A stretch of DNA of 43,952 bases from Cupriavidus sp. 2SB (GTDB taxonomy: Bacteria; Pseudomonadota; Gammaproteobacteria; Burkholderiales; Burkholderiaceae): positions 1 to 43,952 of the forward strand of contig NZ_SCMX01000058.1 in the NCBI RefSeq assembly GCF_005503625.1, given 5' to 3'. Of this stretch, positions 1 through 8,377 are shown one piece after another. Below the pieces are notes generated by a model. It was not told the DNA's origin and ran no database searches. It saw only the letters and a list, made by a program, of their open reading frames with translations. The position numbers and the translations under genes are program-made. How positions within the stretch are numbered: position 1 is the first letter of the stretch; the number at the start of each line of letters is the position of its first letter.

Positions 1-326
1 AGAAGAATCTTCCAACTCAAGCTCATACGCGTCCACGCGTGTGCCGTAGACAAACTCCCTTGCTGCTTCAACTTTCCAAGTTCGTCACCGGCCGCGCCGA
101 TTTCATCGGCCTTGACTTGGGATTCGACAATCCGCTCGTCGGCCTCAAGCAGGATACTTACCGCCGTCACGACCTCTTCGCGCAGCGACTCCAGATGCAA
201 AAGTTCGTTGCGCAGAGGCTCCAAATCCGTCTTAAATGGCTGGCTCCGATGCTCCAGTTCGAAGGCCGCCTTGGCGACAGCCTGTCGCTTTTCGATGTGG
301 GTGTTGTACTTTTGCAAATGCTCCAT
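1..326 (-). CDS. Coiled-coil-rich protein, N-terminal part, cut by left edge, probable frameshift
   Basis: The minus-strand frame starting at the ATG at 326 reads MEHLQKYNTHIEKRQAVAKA and continues as a charged, Glu/Leu/Arg-rich sequence typical of a coiled coil (about 80 residues). An in-frame stop lies five codons upstream of the ATG, so the start is well bounded. From about position 75 to the window edge this frame becomes low quality (KQQGSLSTAHAW), while the neighbouring frame reads VEAAREFVYGTRVDAYELEL, which looks like genuine coding sequence. That second frame has a TGA at 87-85 and no good start of its own. The simplest reading is one gene with a one-base shift between about 60 and 87. 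Family not recognised. Confidence 0.5.
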   Translation of the reverse strand, partial: MEHLQKYNTHIEKRQAVAKAAFELEHRSQPFKTDLEPLRNELLHLESLREEVVTAVSILLEADERIVESQVKADEIGAAGDELGKLKQQGSLSTAHAWTRMSLSWKIL

Positions 327-570
327 CTTGGCTTTAGCCTAATGACATACGTAGATCGTTCTTGCGAGCAGCGACGCATCGGCCCATGAACCTATCGGCC
401 GACGTCGCTTCCGCCATTGGCCGGTTCGTCAGTACTTCGGCCTGCATCTGTGCGAGGAGACGCAGCGGTTGTTTACACTGTCTGGAAAATGATGAAGCAG
501 TCGATTCCTCATGTTTCATGAACGGCCGCCCAGTCCTTCGCTTCGCCGTTCCCGCGCAAGCCGGCGAGGC

Positions 571-906
571 CTAGAGGGTGTGCTTACGCCTCAAATGCTC
601 AAGGAGCTCAGCAGAGCGCTTCGCAACAGGGTCAGCACCGTCTTCGGCCGACATCGATTCATGCCGCACCGCCTCTCCGACTTGCAATCCGAGATAGATA
701 GGCGCGATGACCTGGAACGGCTGCCCGCCAGGGAAGGTCACCTCGAGACATTCATGGTCCTCCTCATTCGGATCCGGAACCGCCTGGACCACGACACCGG
801 TTAGTGCGCAATTCACCCTATTTTCGATATGCGAGTCCTGCAGTGCTGCGTAGAACTGCGGCAGCTGGGCAAGTGCATCAATGTAGCGTTCGCTTTTGGT
901 TCTCAT
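571..906 (-). CDS. Hypothetical protein, about 111 aa
   Basis: The ORF opens with two consecutive ATG codons (909 and 906). AGGGG at 916-912 lies 2 nt from the first and 5 nt from the second, so the second ATG (MRTKSERYIDALAQLPQFYA) is the better start. The protein is acidic and soluble, with no membrane segment. The middle (LEVTFPGGQPFQVIAPIYLG, LQVGEAV) is beta-rich and superficially like the C-terminal domain of Gre-type factors, but this is not strong enough to name a family. The C-terminus is charged (LLEHLRRKHTL). The gene is isolated, with long noncoding stretches on both sides. Confidence 0.55.
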   Translation of the reverse strand: MRTKSERYIDALAQLPQFYAALQDSHIENRVNCALTGVVVQAVPDPNEEDHECLEVTFPGGQPFQVIAPIYLGLQVGEAVRHESMSAEDGADPVAKRSAELLEHLRRKHTL

Positions 907-909
907 CAT

Positions 910-1255
910 TGCCCCTATCGGTTGTTATGGTTGTTGCCGTCCGGTTAGGCCGAACAAGTCTTCGTCGATTTGCTCAGCGTTCCGTCGTTGCAAACGAACT
1001 TTCCGCCACTGCAATGTGAAACGCCTCCCTTGCTACCTGAACAAGGTTTGCGGCCTTTAGCATGGGCTGTGTTGCTGAACATCAGGAAGCACACCAGAAC
1101 TGCGGAGGTGGATTTGAGCACGTAGTTTGATCTGTATGAGAAAGGCCCTAAGTCTCCTCACCCAGAGCAATGGCGAAAACCCTTCGCGAGTAGGACTGGA
1201 TTCCGCGCCCGCGCAGTCTGGTTGGGCACAGGGGCGTCCCCGCAGCAAGACTTCT
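910..1255. other. Gene-free stretch
   Basis: About 345 bases with only short overlapping ORFs in several frames and no recognisable domain, RBS-supported start, tRNA or strong hairpin. It includes the promoter side of the gene ending at 571. Confidence 0.5.
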
Positions 1256-1492
1256 TTAGGCGACCAGGGAGCTCAACGTCGGGCTGCACGTTGCCAGCTG
1301 GTCTAGGTCGTCTCCAATGAACCAGAGGCACCCTATGCCCAGCGACTTCAACAGTCCTTTCACCTCTTTTGTCGGCTCCACAGGCTGCAGGATTGCCCGG
1401 TGAGGCCTCGACGTCGATTGCAGATGGTAATCTGCGATGACACTTACCAGCTGATTGGTGTCCCGCTTTCTTTGTGCCGCTTTTTTCGACAT
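1256..1492 (-). CDS. Small hypothetical protein, 78 aa
   Basis: A 78-residue ORF beginning MSKKAAQRKRDTNQLVSVIA. The basic N-terminus and balanced composition are protein-like, and the C-terminal half (KEVKGLLKSLGIGCLWFIGD, DLDQL) could fold as an alpha/beta segment. There is no clear Shine-Dalgarno sequence before the ATG and no family was recognised. It could be a fragment of a larger lost gene or a chance ORF. Confidence 0.35.
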   Translation of the reverse strand: MSKKAAQRKRDTNQLVSVIADYHLQSTSRPHRAILQPVEPTKEVKGLLKSLGIGCLWFIGDDLDQLATCSPTLSSLVA

Positions 1493-2460
1493 CCGGTCGA
1501 CTCTGTTTTCTTCAGTGATAGCAAGTGCAACGGTACAGACACTGCGAGACTTGACCCCACAAGAGACTGGGAACTCGTATTGAAAATGCCGGCGACCGAA
1601 ACTGCCATTAAGAATTGCTAGTACCTATCCCGAAAAAGCCGAGACCAGCTGGGGAATTCTTCGCCGTTATAACCAAATCATAGCTCTGAAGCCATTGGTT
1701 ATCTCGACAAAGTATCACCATCGACCGGTTATGACCCTCCTGCGAACGTATACAAGTAGGTCACACGTCGGCCGAGCGCAAAGCCGCCCGACGGGAGGGC
1801 CACCCTTTCCTCCTGAAAGGCTTCGGTGGTGACCGCCTCGTTGGTCGGCTTGATACGGCAGCGGCGAGGGGAGACTGGTCTCTGCGGGGGTAGAGCTGAG
1901 ACGACCAGCGTGCGGACGAGGATAGCGCACGGCTCGAAAAGACTGTCGGAATCTGGCGATCCGCCGGACGGAAGGCAACACCCAAGCTTGCGCATAGGGG
2001 GCCTTCGGCTGTCCCTTTCATACCTCAAGAAAGATCTCCTCCCAAAAGCATAGCGTCTCTGTGAGTGAGGATATGTTTAGGGTTATTCCTTTGAATTGCT
2101 AAGCTTGAGATCGTTACTGGAATAACCTTCGTAGATGTCCGCGATCTAGATATTGCGTTTGTTTGCGTGCATGTTGCCCGCTTCGCGGTCGGCAGCCAGG
2201 GTGCAGAGGTTGATGGCGAGCAGCCGCTTCCTTGCGCCGCTCGAGTCTCACAGCGAGCCTCGGGTTGGGGGTTTCGAATCCCTCTTTTCGGGTCCGAGAC
2301 TTGAGCCTCGGGACTCGGATGCTGTGTTGCCGTGGGGAAAAGTGAACTCTCCAATCATAGCCTGGGCACCCCCCTTCACCGCGGTGGGGCGTCAGACCTG
2401 GCTGCCCCCGGTGTTGGTTCGCTTCTGACTTCGCTCTATCGCTAGAGATTCGCTCCGCGA
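1493..2460. other. Gene-poor stretch with dyad repeats
   Basis: Nearly 1 kb with several mutually overlapping ORFs (around 1715-2053) on both strands, none with a convincing start or domain. It contains a perfect 9-bp inverted repeat (GGTTATTCC at 2081-2089 and GGAATAACC at 2119-2127) and a long imperfect stem between 2240-2249 and 2296-2305 enclosing a G-run/C-run pair. No IS ends or tRNA are evident. Confidence 0.45.
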
Positions 2461-2499
2461 AAGCAAGAAGGGAAGCTTTGCGCTTCCCTTCTTGCTTTC
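2461..2499 (-). terminator. Strong hairpin terminator after the HU gene
   Basis: A perfect 17-bp inverted repeat (2461-2477 and 2483-2499) with a 5-nt loop sits 17 bases beyond the stop codon of the HU-like gene. The arms end in an A/T-rich AAAGCAAG...CTTGCTTT segment, so on the minus strand the descending arm ends in CTTTC. There is no long U tract, but stem length and position support an intrinsic terminator. Confidence 0.8.
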
Positions 2500-2515
2500 T
2501 GGCGAGCCCTTGAAC

Positions 2516-2941
2516 TTACAGGGCAGCGTCCTTCAGCTTCTTCAACGGGCGAACCTTGACCTTCACGGATGCCGGTTTGGCAGCGAACCACTGTTCGGCA
2601 CCCGTGAACGGATTCTTGCCGAAGCGCTTCTTCGTTGCTGGCACTTGGATGGCCGAGACCTTGAAAAGGCCCGGCAGCGTAAATTCGCCGGCGCCCTTCT
2701 TGTGGATCGAGCTCACGATGGTGTTCTCGAGGTGAGACAGGACAGTTTGCACCGTCTTCTTGTCCAGCTCAGTCTGGGCAACCAAGTGGGCCAGAAGGCT
2801 CGACTTGTTGAACATATCCTTCAACGGCTTTGCGACCGGCGCTGCGGCTGCCGCCTTCTTCGCTACGGGTGCAGCCTTCTTTGCCGGTGCCGCTGCTTTC
2901 TTTGCCGCAGCTTTCGGGGCGGCCGTCTTCTTCGTTGCCAT
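2516..2941 (-). CDS. HU-family DNA-binding protein with Lys/Ala-rich N-terminal tail
   Basis: A 141-aa nucleoid-associated protein. Residues 1-40 are a repetitive Lys/Ala/Pro tail (AKKAAAPAKKAAPVAKKAAA) like eukaryotic histone H1. Residues from about 41 form an HU/IHF fold: the helical part (LLAHLVAQTELDKKTVQTVL), the GAGEFTLPGLFKV turn and the KKRFGKNPFTGAE beta-arm. HU proteins with such tails are known from Burkholderiales. The product should bind and compact DNA through the HU body with the tail adding nonspecific charge contacts. AGGA lies about 6 nt before the ATG, and a strong hairpin follows the stop. It is monocistronic, with about 280 bases upstream available for a promoter. Confidence in the family is high; its specific role is not visible. 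Confidence 0.93.
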   Translation of the reverse strand: MATKKTAAPKAAAKKAAAPAKKAAPVAKKAAAAAPVAKPLKDMFNKSSLLAHLVAQTELDKKTVQTVLSHLENTIVSSIHKKGAGEFTLPGLFKVSAIQVPATKKRFGKNPFTGAEQWFAAKPASVKVKVRPLKKLKDAAL

Positions 2942-3219
2942 GTGGTTCCTATCGCAGAACTACCGGCACCATTGCCGGAATTCACTGAGCATATCGAATT
3001 TCGGCATCAACGTGCAACGGGAAGAAGTTAAGCGACCGAAGCAGTAAACGTGCGCACGTCGACAACAGCTCATCACCCTAAGGTGGGGGATGGCCTCTAC
3101 ACCAGCCTTCCTGATCGCCTTTTTGGCTATCATCCTTGCGCAAAGGACAGCAATACCGGCCATTGCGCTCTCGTCTCATGAGCAAGCCGACAACAAGGCA
3201 GTAACACTGAGGAGATTCG

Positions 3220-5868
3220 ATGAAGAGGGAAGACGGGCTCGCAAGCGCAACCGCGCTCGATCCTTTTGAGCAGTGGCTGACGGAGCGCCACAAGTGGCTT
3301 CAAACAGCAGCAGCAAGAATGATCAGAACTCGCGGGCGGCCAGATGGGCCTGCCATCAAGGAGCTCGCTGATCTATGCGTACTAGAGGCCGCCAAACAGA
3401 AGAGTGACCAGTTTGAATCGGTTGGCGCCGGTGTTCTAGCGCAGCCGATAAGTCAACCTCCTATCCGGCTCAGAAAGATCTGCGAGGTGGCCGGAGTGAA
3501 CGCCATCAAGGACGGGGCTTCACTCGACTTCGGAACGACCGGACTTTTCGTTGTCTACGGCGCCAACGGCTCAGGGAAGAGCGGGTACTCAAGGCTCATA
3601 AAACAGTTCTGCGGCTCTCGCGCCAAGGAAGATCTTCTTGGGAATGTCTTTGCCAAGGAGCAATGTGAACCGACCGCGAAGATACACCTCTCCGTTGGTG
3701 ATGTGGAAAAGGACGGTACGTGGAAGCTGTCAGATGGCCCGATTCCCCAACTCCGACATGTGCACGTGTTCGATTCCAACGTCGCAACCATGTACTTTGG
3801 CGCGAAGAATGAAGCAACGTACGAGCCTTCTCGGATGCGTTTTGTTTCGTCTCTGATCAGGATCAGCGATCTAGTCTCTGAGGAACTGCTGGAGAGAAAG
3901 AGCAGGTTGCACTGCAAGCTGCCGAAATTGCCTGAAAGTCTCGCCGGCACCTCGTCCGCGAGCTTCCTTACTTCGATGAAGGGCGACACGTCTCCTGAAG
4001 CCATCGAAGCCGCGTGTCGTTTCACCGAGGACATGGACCGAGAGCGCATTGCAGGCGAGGCGAACCTCGCCGAGAGGAACATCCCTGGAAGACTGAAGAC
4101 CATCGAACGCGAGATTACCGCCCTCAATGTGGTCCAAACAATGGTGCAGGGCTGGAAGAGTGCACTCGGCGACGAAAGCGTTTCCAAGCTAGTAGATGTG
4201 CGAGCTTCCGCTATTCGGAAACGCAAGGCGGCAAGCGAAGATGCCGAGAAGGTTTTTGCGGGGTCGCCGTTGGAGGGAGTCGGACAAGAATCGTGGCGTG
4301 AACTGTGGGAAAAGGCTCGCGAATTCTCGGTTTCTCACGCTTACAAGAACAACCCCTTTCCAAATACTTCCGATAACGCACGTTGCGTCCTATGTCAGCA
4401 ACCGGTCGATGAAGAGACCAAGGCTCGTCTAACGCAATTCGAGAAGTTCGTACGGGGAGAGTTGGAGAAGGACGCCACGGCTGCTGAAGCAGCGCTGGGC
4501 AAGGCTGTGAGGGCATTGCCCGTTCTTCCTGACGCGAAGGCGTGGGTGGTAACCGCCAACCCGATCAAACTCGAGGAGAACGCTGCATCAGAATGGCTTA
4601 GCGCTTTGACTGCACGGCGCGAGGCAGCGAACGTCGCTAACAATATCAACGAAGTACCGGCGATTGACTGGTCTGCCCTCGAGGTGCCCATCGCCACTGT
4701 CCTGGGTCAACTTTCGGCAGAGAAGAAGACATTGTCAGGCATGTTAGAGGACGACAAGCGAAAGCAACTCGCTGCGCGCGTGCAGGAACTGATTGCATGC
4801 CAATGGCTGAACCGGGAGATTGACGCGGTCCGTGCTGAGGTCGAACGACTAAAGATCGCCGCGACCCTCAGCAAGGCAATGTCGCTGTGCTCAACCACGG
4901 CTCTTACCAAAAAGAACACGGAGCTCGCGGAGTTGGAGCTGAGAGGAGGCTACCAAGACAGGTTTGCTCGCGAACTAAAAGCTCTTGGCGGCACCAGGCT
5001 GCCCGTCCAACCCAAGAGCAAACAGCAAGGCAAAGGAAAAGTCACTTTCTCGCTTTCTGTCAAGGAGGCTGGGGACAACGTCAACGCGGAATCCATTCTG
5101 AGCGAGGGTGAGCGTCGAATCATCGCCCTAGCCGCATTTCTCGCCGACATCTCGGGCTCAGGTCAGCCCACACCCTTCGTGTTCGACGACCCCATCTCAT
5201 CCTTGGATCAAGACTTTGAAGAGCATGTCGTTGACCGACTCGTGTCGCTGGCACAGGAGCGCCAAGTAATCGTCTTTACCCATCGGCTCTCCCTGTTGGC
5301 TCAAGTCGAAACTACGGTAAAAAAGCTCCGTGATCAAGCTGAACTCGAAAAACGGAGTGCTCCGGTCGACTTGGCAACTATTTCTCTGCGACGTCTTGGG
5401 CCCAACGCTGGCCTGGTTGCCGACATGAGCGTCCGGGATGCGAAGCCGGAAAAGGCTCTCAACAAGATCCGCAATGAATCGATTGCACAACTGAGGAAGC
5501 TTTACGAAGCCGCTGAGGTCGAAGAGTACGAGCAACGGGCAAAGAGCGTGTGTAGCGACATTCGCATCTTGGTTGAGCGCTGCGTCGAGACCGTGCTGCT
5601 TAACGGCGTACTGATTCGATTCCGCCGAAGCATCACGACTCAGAACGTCATCGGCAAGCTCGCCCGCATTCAGACCAGCGACTGCATGATGATTGATGAT
5701 CTCATGACGCGCTACTCCGTGTTCGAGCACTCTCAGTCGAGCGAGTTGCCAGCCGAATGCCCCGCAATCGAGGTTCTGGAGCGCGATGTCGACAACCTCA
5801 TTGTCTGGATCAAGGAGTTCTCTGGTCGCGTCGTGAAGGATGGAGAGGCGCAAGCCGAAGTGCACTAG
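3220..5868 (+). CDS. RloC/AAA_13-like zinc-hook ATPase, candidate anticodon nuclease
   Basis: An 882-aa ABC/SMC-type ATPase. An N-terminal segment of about 100 residues precedes Walker A GANGSGKS (114-121, Lys120). The long middle is helical and carries a CxxC zinc hook, CVLC (389-392), as in Rad50 and RloC. The ABC signature LSEGE (627-631), Walker B FVFDDPISSLD (653-663) and the switch His688 (FTHR) follow. The C-terminal region contains R782-x3-E786 and His837, an arrangement resembling the Arg/Glu/His anticodon-nuclease triad described for PrrC and RloC. Known biology: RloC-type proteins cleave tRNA anticodons under DNA-damage or phage stress, with the ATPase/zinc-hook module as sensor. 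Nuclease activity here is inference. The start is supported by AGGAG 5 nt before the ATG. It is transcribed alone, convergent with the minus-strand genes that follow. An alternative is a RecF/SbcC-like repair ATPase without nuclease activity. Confidence 0.82.
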   Translation: MKREDGLASATALDPFEQWLTERHKWLQTAAARMIRTRGRPDGPAIKELADLCVLEAAKQKSDQFESVGAGVLAQPISQPPIRLRKICEVAGVNAIKDGASLDFGTTGLFVVYGANGSGKSGYSRLIKQFCGSRAKEDLLGNVFAKEQCEPTAKIHLSVGDVEKDGTWKLSDGPIPQLRHVHVFDSNVATMYFGAKNEATYEPSRMRFVSSLIRISDLVSEELLERKSRLHCKLPKLPESLAGTSSASFLTSMKGDTSPEAIEAACRFTEDMDRERIAGEANLAERNIPGRLKTIEREITALNVVQTMVQGWKSALGDESVSKLVDVRASAIRKRKAASEDAEKVFAGSPLEGVGQESWRELWEKAREFSVSHAYKNNPFPNTSDNARCVLCQQPVDEETKARLTQFEKFVRGELEKDATAAEAALGKAVRALPVLPDAKAWVVTANPIKLEENAASEWLSALTARREAANVANNINEVPAIDWSALEVPIATVLGQLSAEKKTLSGMLEDDKRKQLAARVQELIACQWLNREIDAVRAEVERLKIAATLSKAMSLCSTTALTKKNTELAELELRGGYQDRFARELKALGGTRLPVQPKSKQQGKGKVTFSLSVKEAGDNVNAESILSEGERRIIALAAFLADISGSGQPTPFVFDDPISSLDQDFEEHVVDRLVSLAQERQVIVFTHRLSLLAQVETTVKKLRDQAELEKRSAPVDLATISLRRLGPNAGLVADMSVRDAKPEKALNKIRNESIAQLRKLYEAAEVEEYEQRAKSVCSDIRILVERCVETVLLNGVLIRFRRSITTQNVIGKLARIQTSDCMMIDDLMTRYSVFEHSQSSELPAECPAIEVLERDVDNLIVWIKEFSGRVVKDGEAQAEVH

Positions 5869-6215
5869 CGGTCTTCGCACCGCCTCACTGCTTTGCTGCC
5901 TGCTGCCTGCTGCAGCAGAGCAGTGAACCGTGTCGAGGAGACGAGCGCGCACGAGTGGTCGGAGTAGGCGAATCGTCCCTCCACCCCAGTCAGCTGCAAC
6001 CAGTAGGCCGTGAATGTCCCTCATGAAGGTTCCTGGAATTCCAGCCAGATCAACCCTATCACCGGTCTCTCACAACTCGAAGCCTCAAGGACCACAAGCC
6101 CCAATGCTTCACTATCTCCGGGGGTGGACGAGGACGTCGATCGCTTGCAACCAAAGCAGTGCAGCGGGCTGCGACAGAATTCCGTGACTGAAAGTATCGG
6201 CCAACTTCGGGCCTT
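5869..6215. other. Gene-free stretch between convergent genes
   Basis: About 347 bases between the stops of two convergent genes. Just after the ATPase stop there is a CTGCTG-rich patch (about 5889-5925) that can fold through CACTGCT/AGCAGTG arms, with no U tract. No convincing coding frame was found. Confidence 0.5.
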
Positions 6216-7052
6216 CTATTCGTCGAACCGTAGCACAATGCCTGTATAGACCGAACTGAAATCAACCTTGAAGCGAAGGCTACTCCCGTTCTGAGACAAC
6301 TCTGGCTTCACGCCGTGCCAAAAGAGGGTCGTGCCCTTCCCGACAAAGCTCGCGATATGCTCGGGGGTCTCGTTCTGATTCAAGGTGAGGCGTAGCGGCA
6401 CCTCAGTTGCGGCTGTTTCGGCCAAGAATTTTTTCCAGCTCTCGATGAGTATCATGTGCTTGAACGGCCAGACTTTCACCGCGCCAAAGACAATCCGGGC
6501 GTCGAGATTCAGCGTAGCAACTTCACAGGGACGAGGCAAGTCACGCACAAAGGTGAAGGCGGTAGCGTATGTGAGTGTGTGAGTACCAATCGTTAGTGGT
6601 CGCAGATGCCGTTCCTCGGGCGCCAATCGAATCCATGCATCGACGACTTCTTCCAGAGTGCCTGGATGCAGAACAGGACGGCCTCGTACGGCACTGGCAA
6701 GCTGCTTCAACTCTTCACGCGTTGGCGCTCGTGGCTTGGGCTTCAGTTTGGGAGGTTGGCCAAGCAGGTTTGGGACTGGCACGTCTCGGACCTGAGCGGA
6801 CCGAATTCGAGGTGCGCCGAGCTGCGATGACGCTTCAGTAGAGCGCGCTTCGTTTGGACAGCCTCTGACATGTCTGTCTGGCGCGACGAAGTACGTGTTC
6901 TTCTTGGTTGCGGTATGTACTTTGGCTAGACATACTTCGTGCGGGCAATAGAATGCGAAGCCTTCGCTTACCTTGGCCGCGTCCGCGTACTCCGCGGTGA
7001 CTTGCGTTTCCAACTCCCAGCACAACGCATCCGACATTAGCTCGTCACGCAT
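6216..7052 (-). CDS. Hypothetical protein with CoiA-like N-terminal zinc site
   Basis: A 278-aa soluble protein. The N-terminal 70 residues contain FAFYCPHEVCLAKVH and later YFVAPDRHVRGCPNEA, so Cys36, Cys41, His46 and Cys65 could bind zinc. This layout recalls the N-terminal domain of competence protein CoiA and related proteins, where a cysteine pair is followed by a [HR]-rich strand. Residues about 70-110 are a Pro/Lys linker (LLGQPPKLKPKPRAPTREEL). The remaining 170 residues (alpha/beta, with VRGRPVLHPGTLEEVVDAWI) match no family I know. It lies about 280 nt downstream of the HEPN gene on the same strand and is the last gene of that series. The start ATG is preceded by GAGAG only 2 nt away, so a downstream ATG (MSDALCWELE) is possible. 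Confidence 0.7.
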   Translation of the reverse strand: MRDELMSDALCWELETQVTAEYADAAKVSEGFAFYCPHEVCLAKVHTATKKNTYFVAPDRHVRGCPNEARSTEASSQLGAPRIRSAQVRDVPVPNLLGQPPKLKPKPRAPTREELKQLASAVRGRPVLHPGTLEEVVDAWIRLAPEERHLRPLTIGTHTLTYATAFTFVRDLPRPCEVATLNLDARIVFGAVKVWPFKHMILIESWKKFLAETAATEVPLRLTLNQNETPEHIASFVGKGTTLFWHGVKPELSQNGSSLRFKVDFSSVYTGIVLRFDE

Positions 7053-7332
7053 ATCTCTCGACTATTTGGCTCTCACTACGAACACGAGGCCAGGACCTTC
7101 ATTCCTCCGGTCATACCAATGGCTTCAGCGTGCTCCGCCCCGCTTCGTTATTTATCGGCCAAAGACAAGCGATCTTGAGAATGGCAATGAGAGGTTGGCA
7201 GCACAGAAGCGAAGCTCTGCGCCGAAACTAAGAGCGGTTGACGTGGTTAGTGTTTTCCCCGCCTGCACGACCACTCTGCTGCCACTGACGGCAGACAAGA
7301 ATCGAGAACCGGAAGGGCCTAGGTACCAAGCC

Positions 7333-7932
7333 TCACATCGCAGCATGCCCGGACAATGCTCTGTCCGTGGCCTCAACGAGAGTCTTCAAGAAACGTATCG
7401 CCTTCTCCAGATCATCGCGTTTGACGAGATGAGGCGGAGGGACACCTTGCACCACCGGCCGAGCGCGATGAGCAGCATCGCCTCTTTTACTGATGAGGTC
7501 ATCCAGCGTTTTCTTCACCCGCGCGCAGTCGTACTGCGGCCAGTCCCAGTATTCGGTAACGTCTATGCCTGCATACTCGTGGAAAAGGCGCCTAGTTTTG
7601 TCCGCACTCGGAGTGTGGAAGCGTTTCAGTTCCTCCTCCAAGCGGCGGTTCACAAATTGGCCAACGGGGCTCCCTGCTATAACCCTCAGCCTTACATTCA
7701 TCTCCTCGCGAATCCTGTCCTCGACATACGTTTCCCATGCTGTCAGAGCCATAATTAGACCGGCACGTTTAAGAACCTCGGCACTGTCAGGAGGTGGCTT
7801 CGAGTTCATGGAGTCAAACAACGACAACAACACTTCCGCGTCTGAAATGGCGTAGGTGAACGTGTTGCTTGCCCGGGACGTTGATTGCATAGACCGTTGG
7901 CGTGATGGTGGGCTGCCGGCCATGCAATGCAT
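7333..7932 (-). CDS. HEPN-domain protein (RiboL-PSP/MAE_28990-like), candidate ribonuclease
   Basis: A 199-aa helical protein. The core LIMALTAWETYVEDRIREEM followed by a C-terminal SKRGDAAHRARP segment matches HEPN proteins of the RiboL-PSP/MAE type: R-GDAA-H is an Rx4-6H active-site motif near the end. HEPN proteins of this kind are metal-independent RNases and are common in toxin-antitoxin and antiviral loci. RNase activity here is inferred from the motif. It begins 35 nt after the H-NS stop on the same strand, which suggests co-transcription. No obvious small antitoxin gene (such as a nucleotidyltransferase) is adjacent, so partner and trigger are unknown. An AGAGGG sequence lies just before the first ATG; a second ATG (MAGSPPSRQR) three codons later is also possible. 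Confidence 0.75.
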   Translation of the reverse strand: MHCMAGSPPSRQRSMQSTSRASNTFTYAISDAEVLLSLFDSMNSKPPPDSAEVLKRAGLIMALTAWETYVEDRIREEMNVRLRVIAGSPVGQFVNRRLEEELKRFHTPSADKTRRLFHEYAGIDVTEYWDWPQYDCARVKKTLDDLISKRGDAAHRARPVVQGVPPPHLVKRDDLEKAIRFLKTLVEATDRALSGHAAM

Positions 7933-7967
7933 GGCCCTCTTGCATCAGCAGTGAAGAGCGACTACCG

Positions 7968-8282
7968 TCATTCTTCACCAATCAAGAATCGCTTCGGATT
8001 CTTGCCCAACCACGCCGGTGCCCTACCCCGACCGGACCAAGTCGCACCAGTCTTCGGGTCACGATATTTCGGAGGCAACGGCTCCTTCGCTGCCTTGGCG
8101 GCACCGCTGCCGGCAGGCCGACCACGACGGCGCTTCCCTTGAATATCTTCGACGGACAGACCGTACTGCTCCATCAGCGTGCGGATCTGCTCGATAACGC
8201 CTGCCACTTCATTTGCGCGGACTTCTGCGAGTTGAGCTTCCAGAGCTTCTTTTTGGGCCAGTAGTTGCTTATAGGTTGCCAT
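7968..8282 (-). CDS. H-NS family nucleoid protein / xenogeneic silencer
   Basis: A 104-aa H-NS. The N-terminal helical oligomerisation region begins MATYKQLLAQKEALEAQLAE. The central linker contains GKRRRGRPAGSG, and the C-terminal DNA-binding motif is TWSGRGRAPAWL, the signature loop of the beta-proteobacterial H-NS family, which binds the minor groove of AT-rich DNA. A longer open frame runs upstream to 8468, but a strong AAGGAG 8 nt before the ATG at 8282 fixes the start. Its position inside a likely horizontally acquired block is typical of island-borne H-NS paralogs that silence the genes around them. That regulatory link is inference. It sits between the membrane-protein gene upstream and the HEPN gene downstream. 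Confidence 0.93.
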   Translation of the reverse strand: MATYKQLLAQKEALEAQLAEVRANEVAGVIEQIRTLMEQYGLSVEDIQGKRRRGRPAGSGAAKAAKEPLPPKYRDPKTGATWSGRGRAPAWLGKNPKRFLIGEE

Positions 8283-8377
8283 GCGGGTTCTCCTTGTGGA
8301 TCCACCGCGATGATACTCCCACTCGAAGAAAGTTAAATCTAGCCTCGATTGCCACAAAAACAGCCCGGGTAGCCGCC

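Noticed and set aside
1715..2053. Several overlapping ORFs of 75-99 codons on both strands
   Set aside because: They are mutually antisense or in different frames of the same DNA; none has a good start or known domain.
2262..2290. T-loop-like GGGGGTTTCGAATCCCTC resembling a tRNA T arm
   Set aside because: It has an extra base in the loop, and no acceptor stem, D arm or anticodon arm could be placed around it.
5197..6024. Minus-strand ORF of 275 codons opposite the RloC-like gene
   Set aside because: It is antisense to the Walker B and C-terminal region of a clear ATPase; it has no domain of its own.
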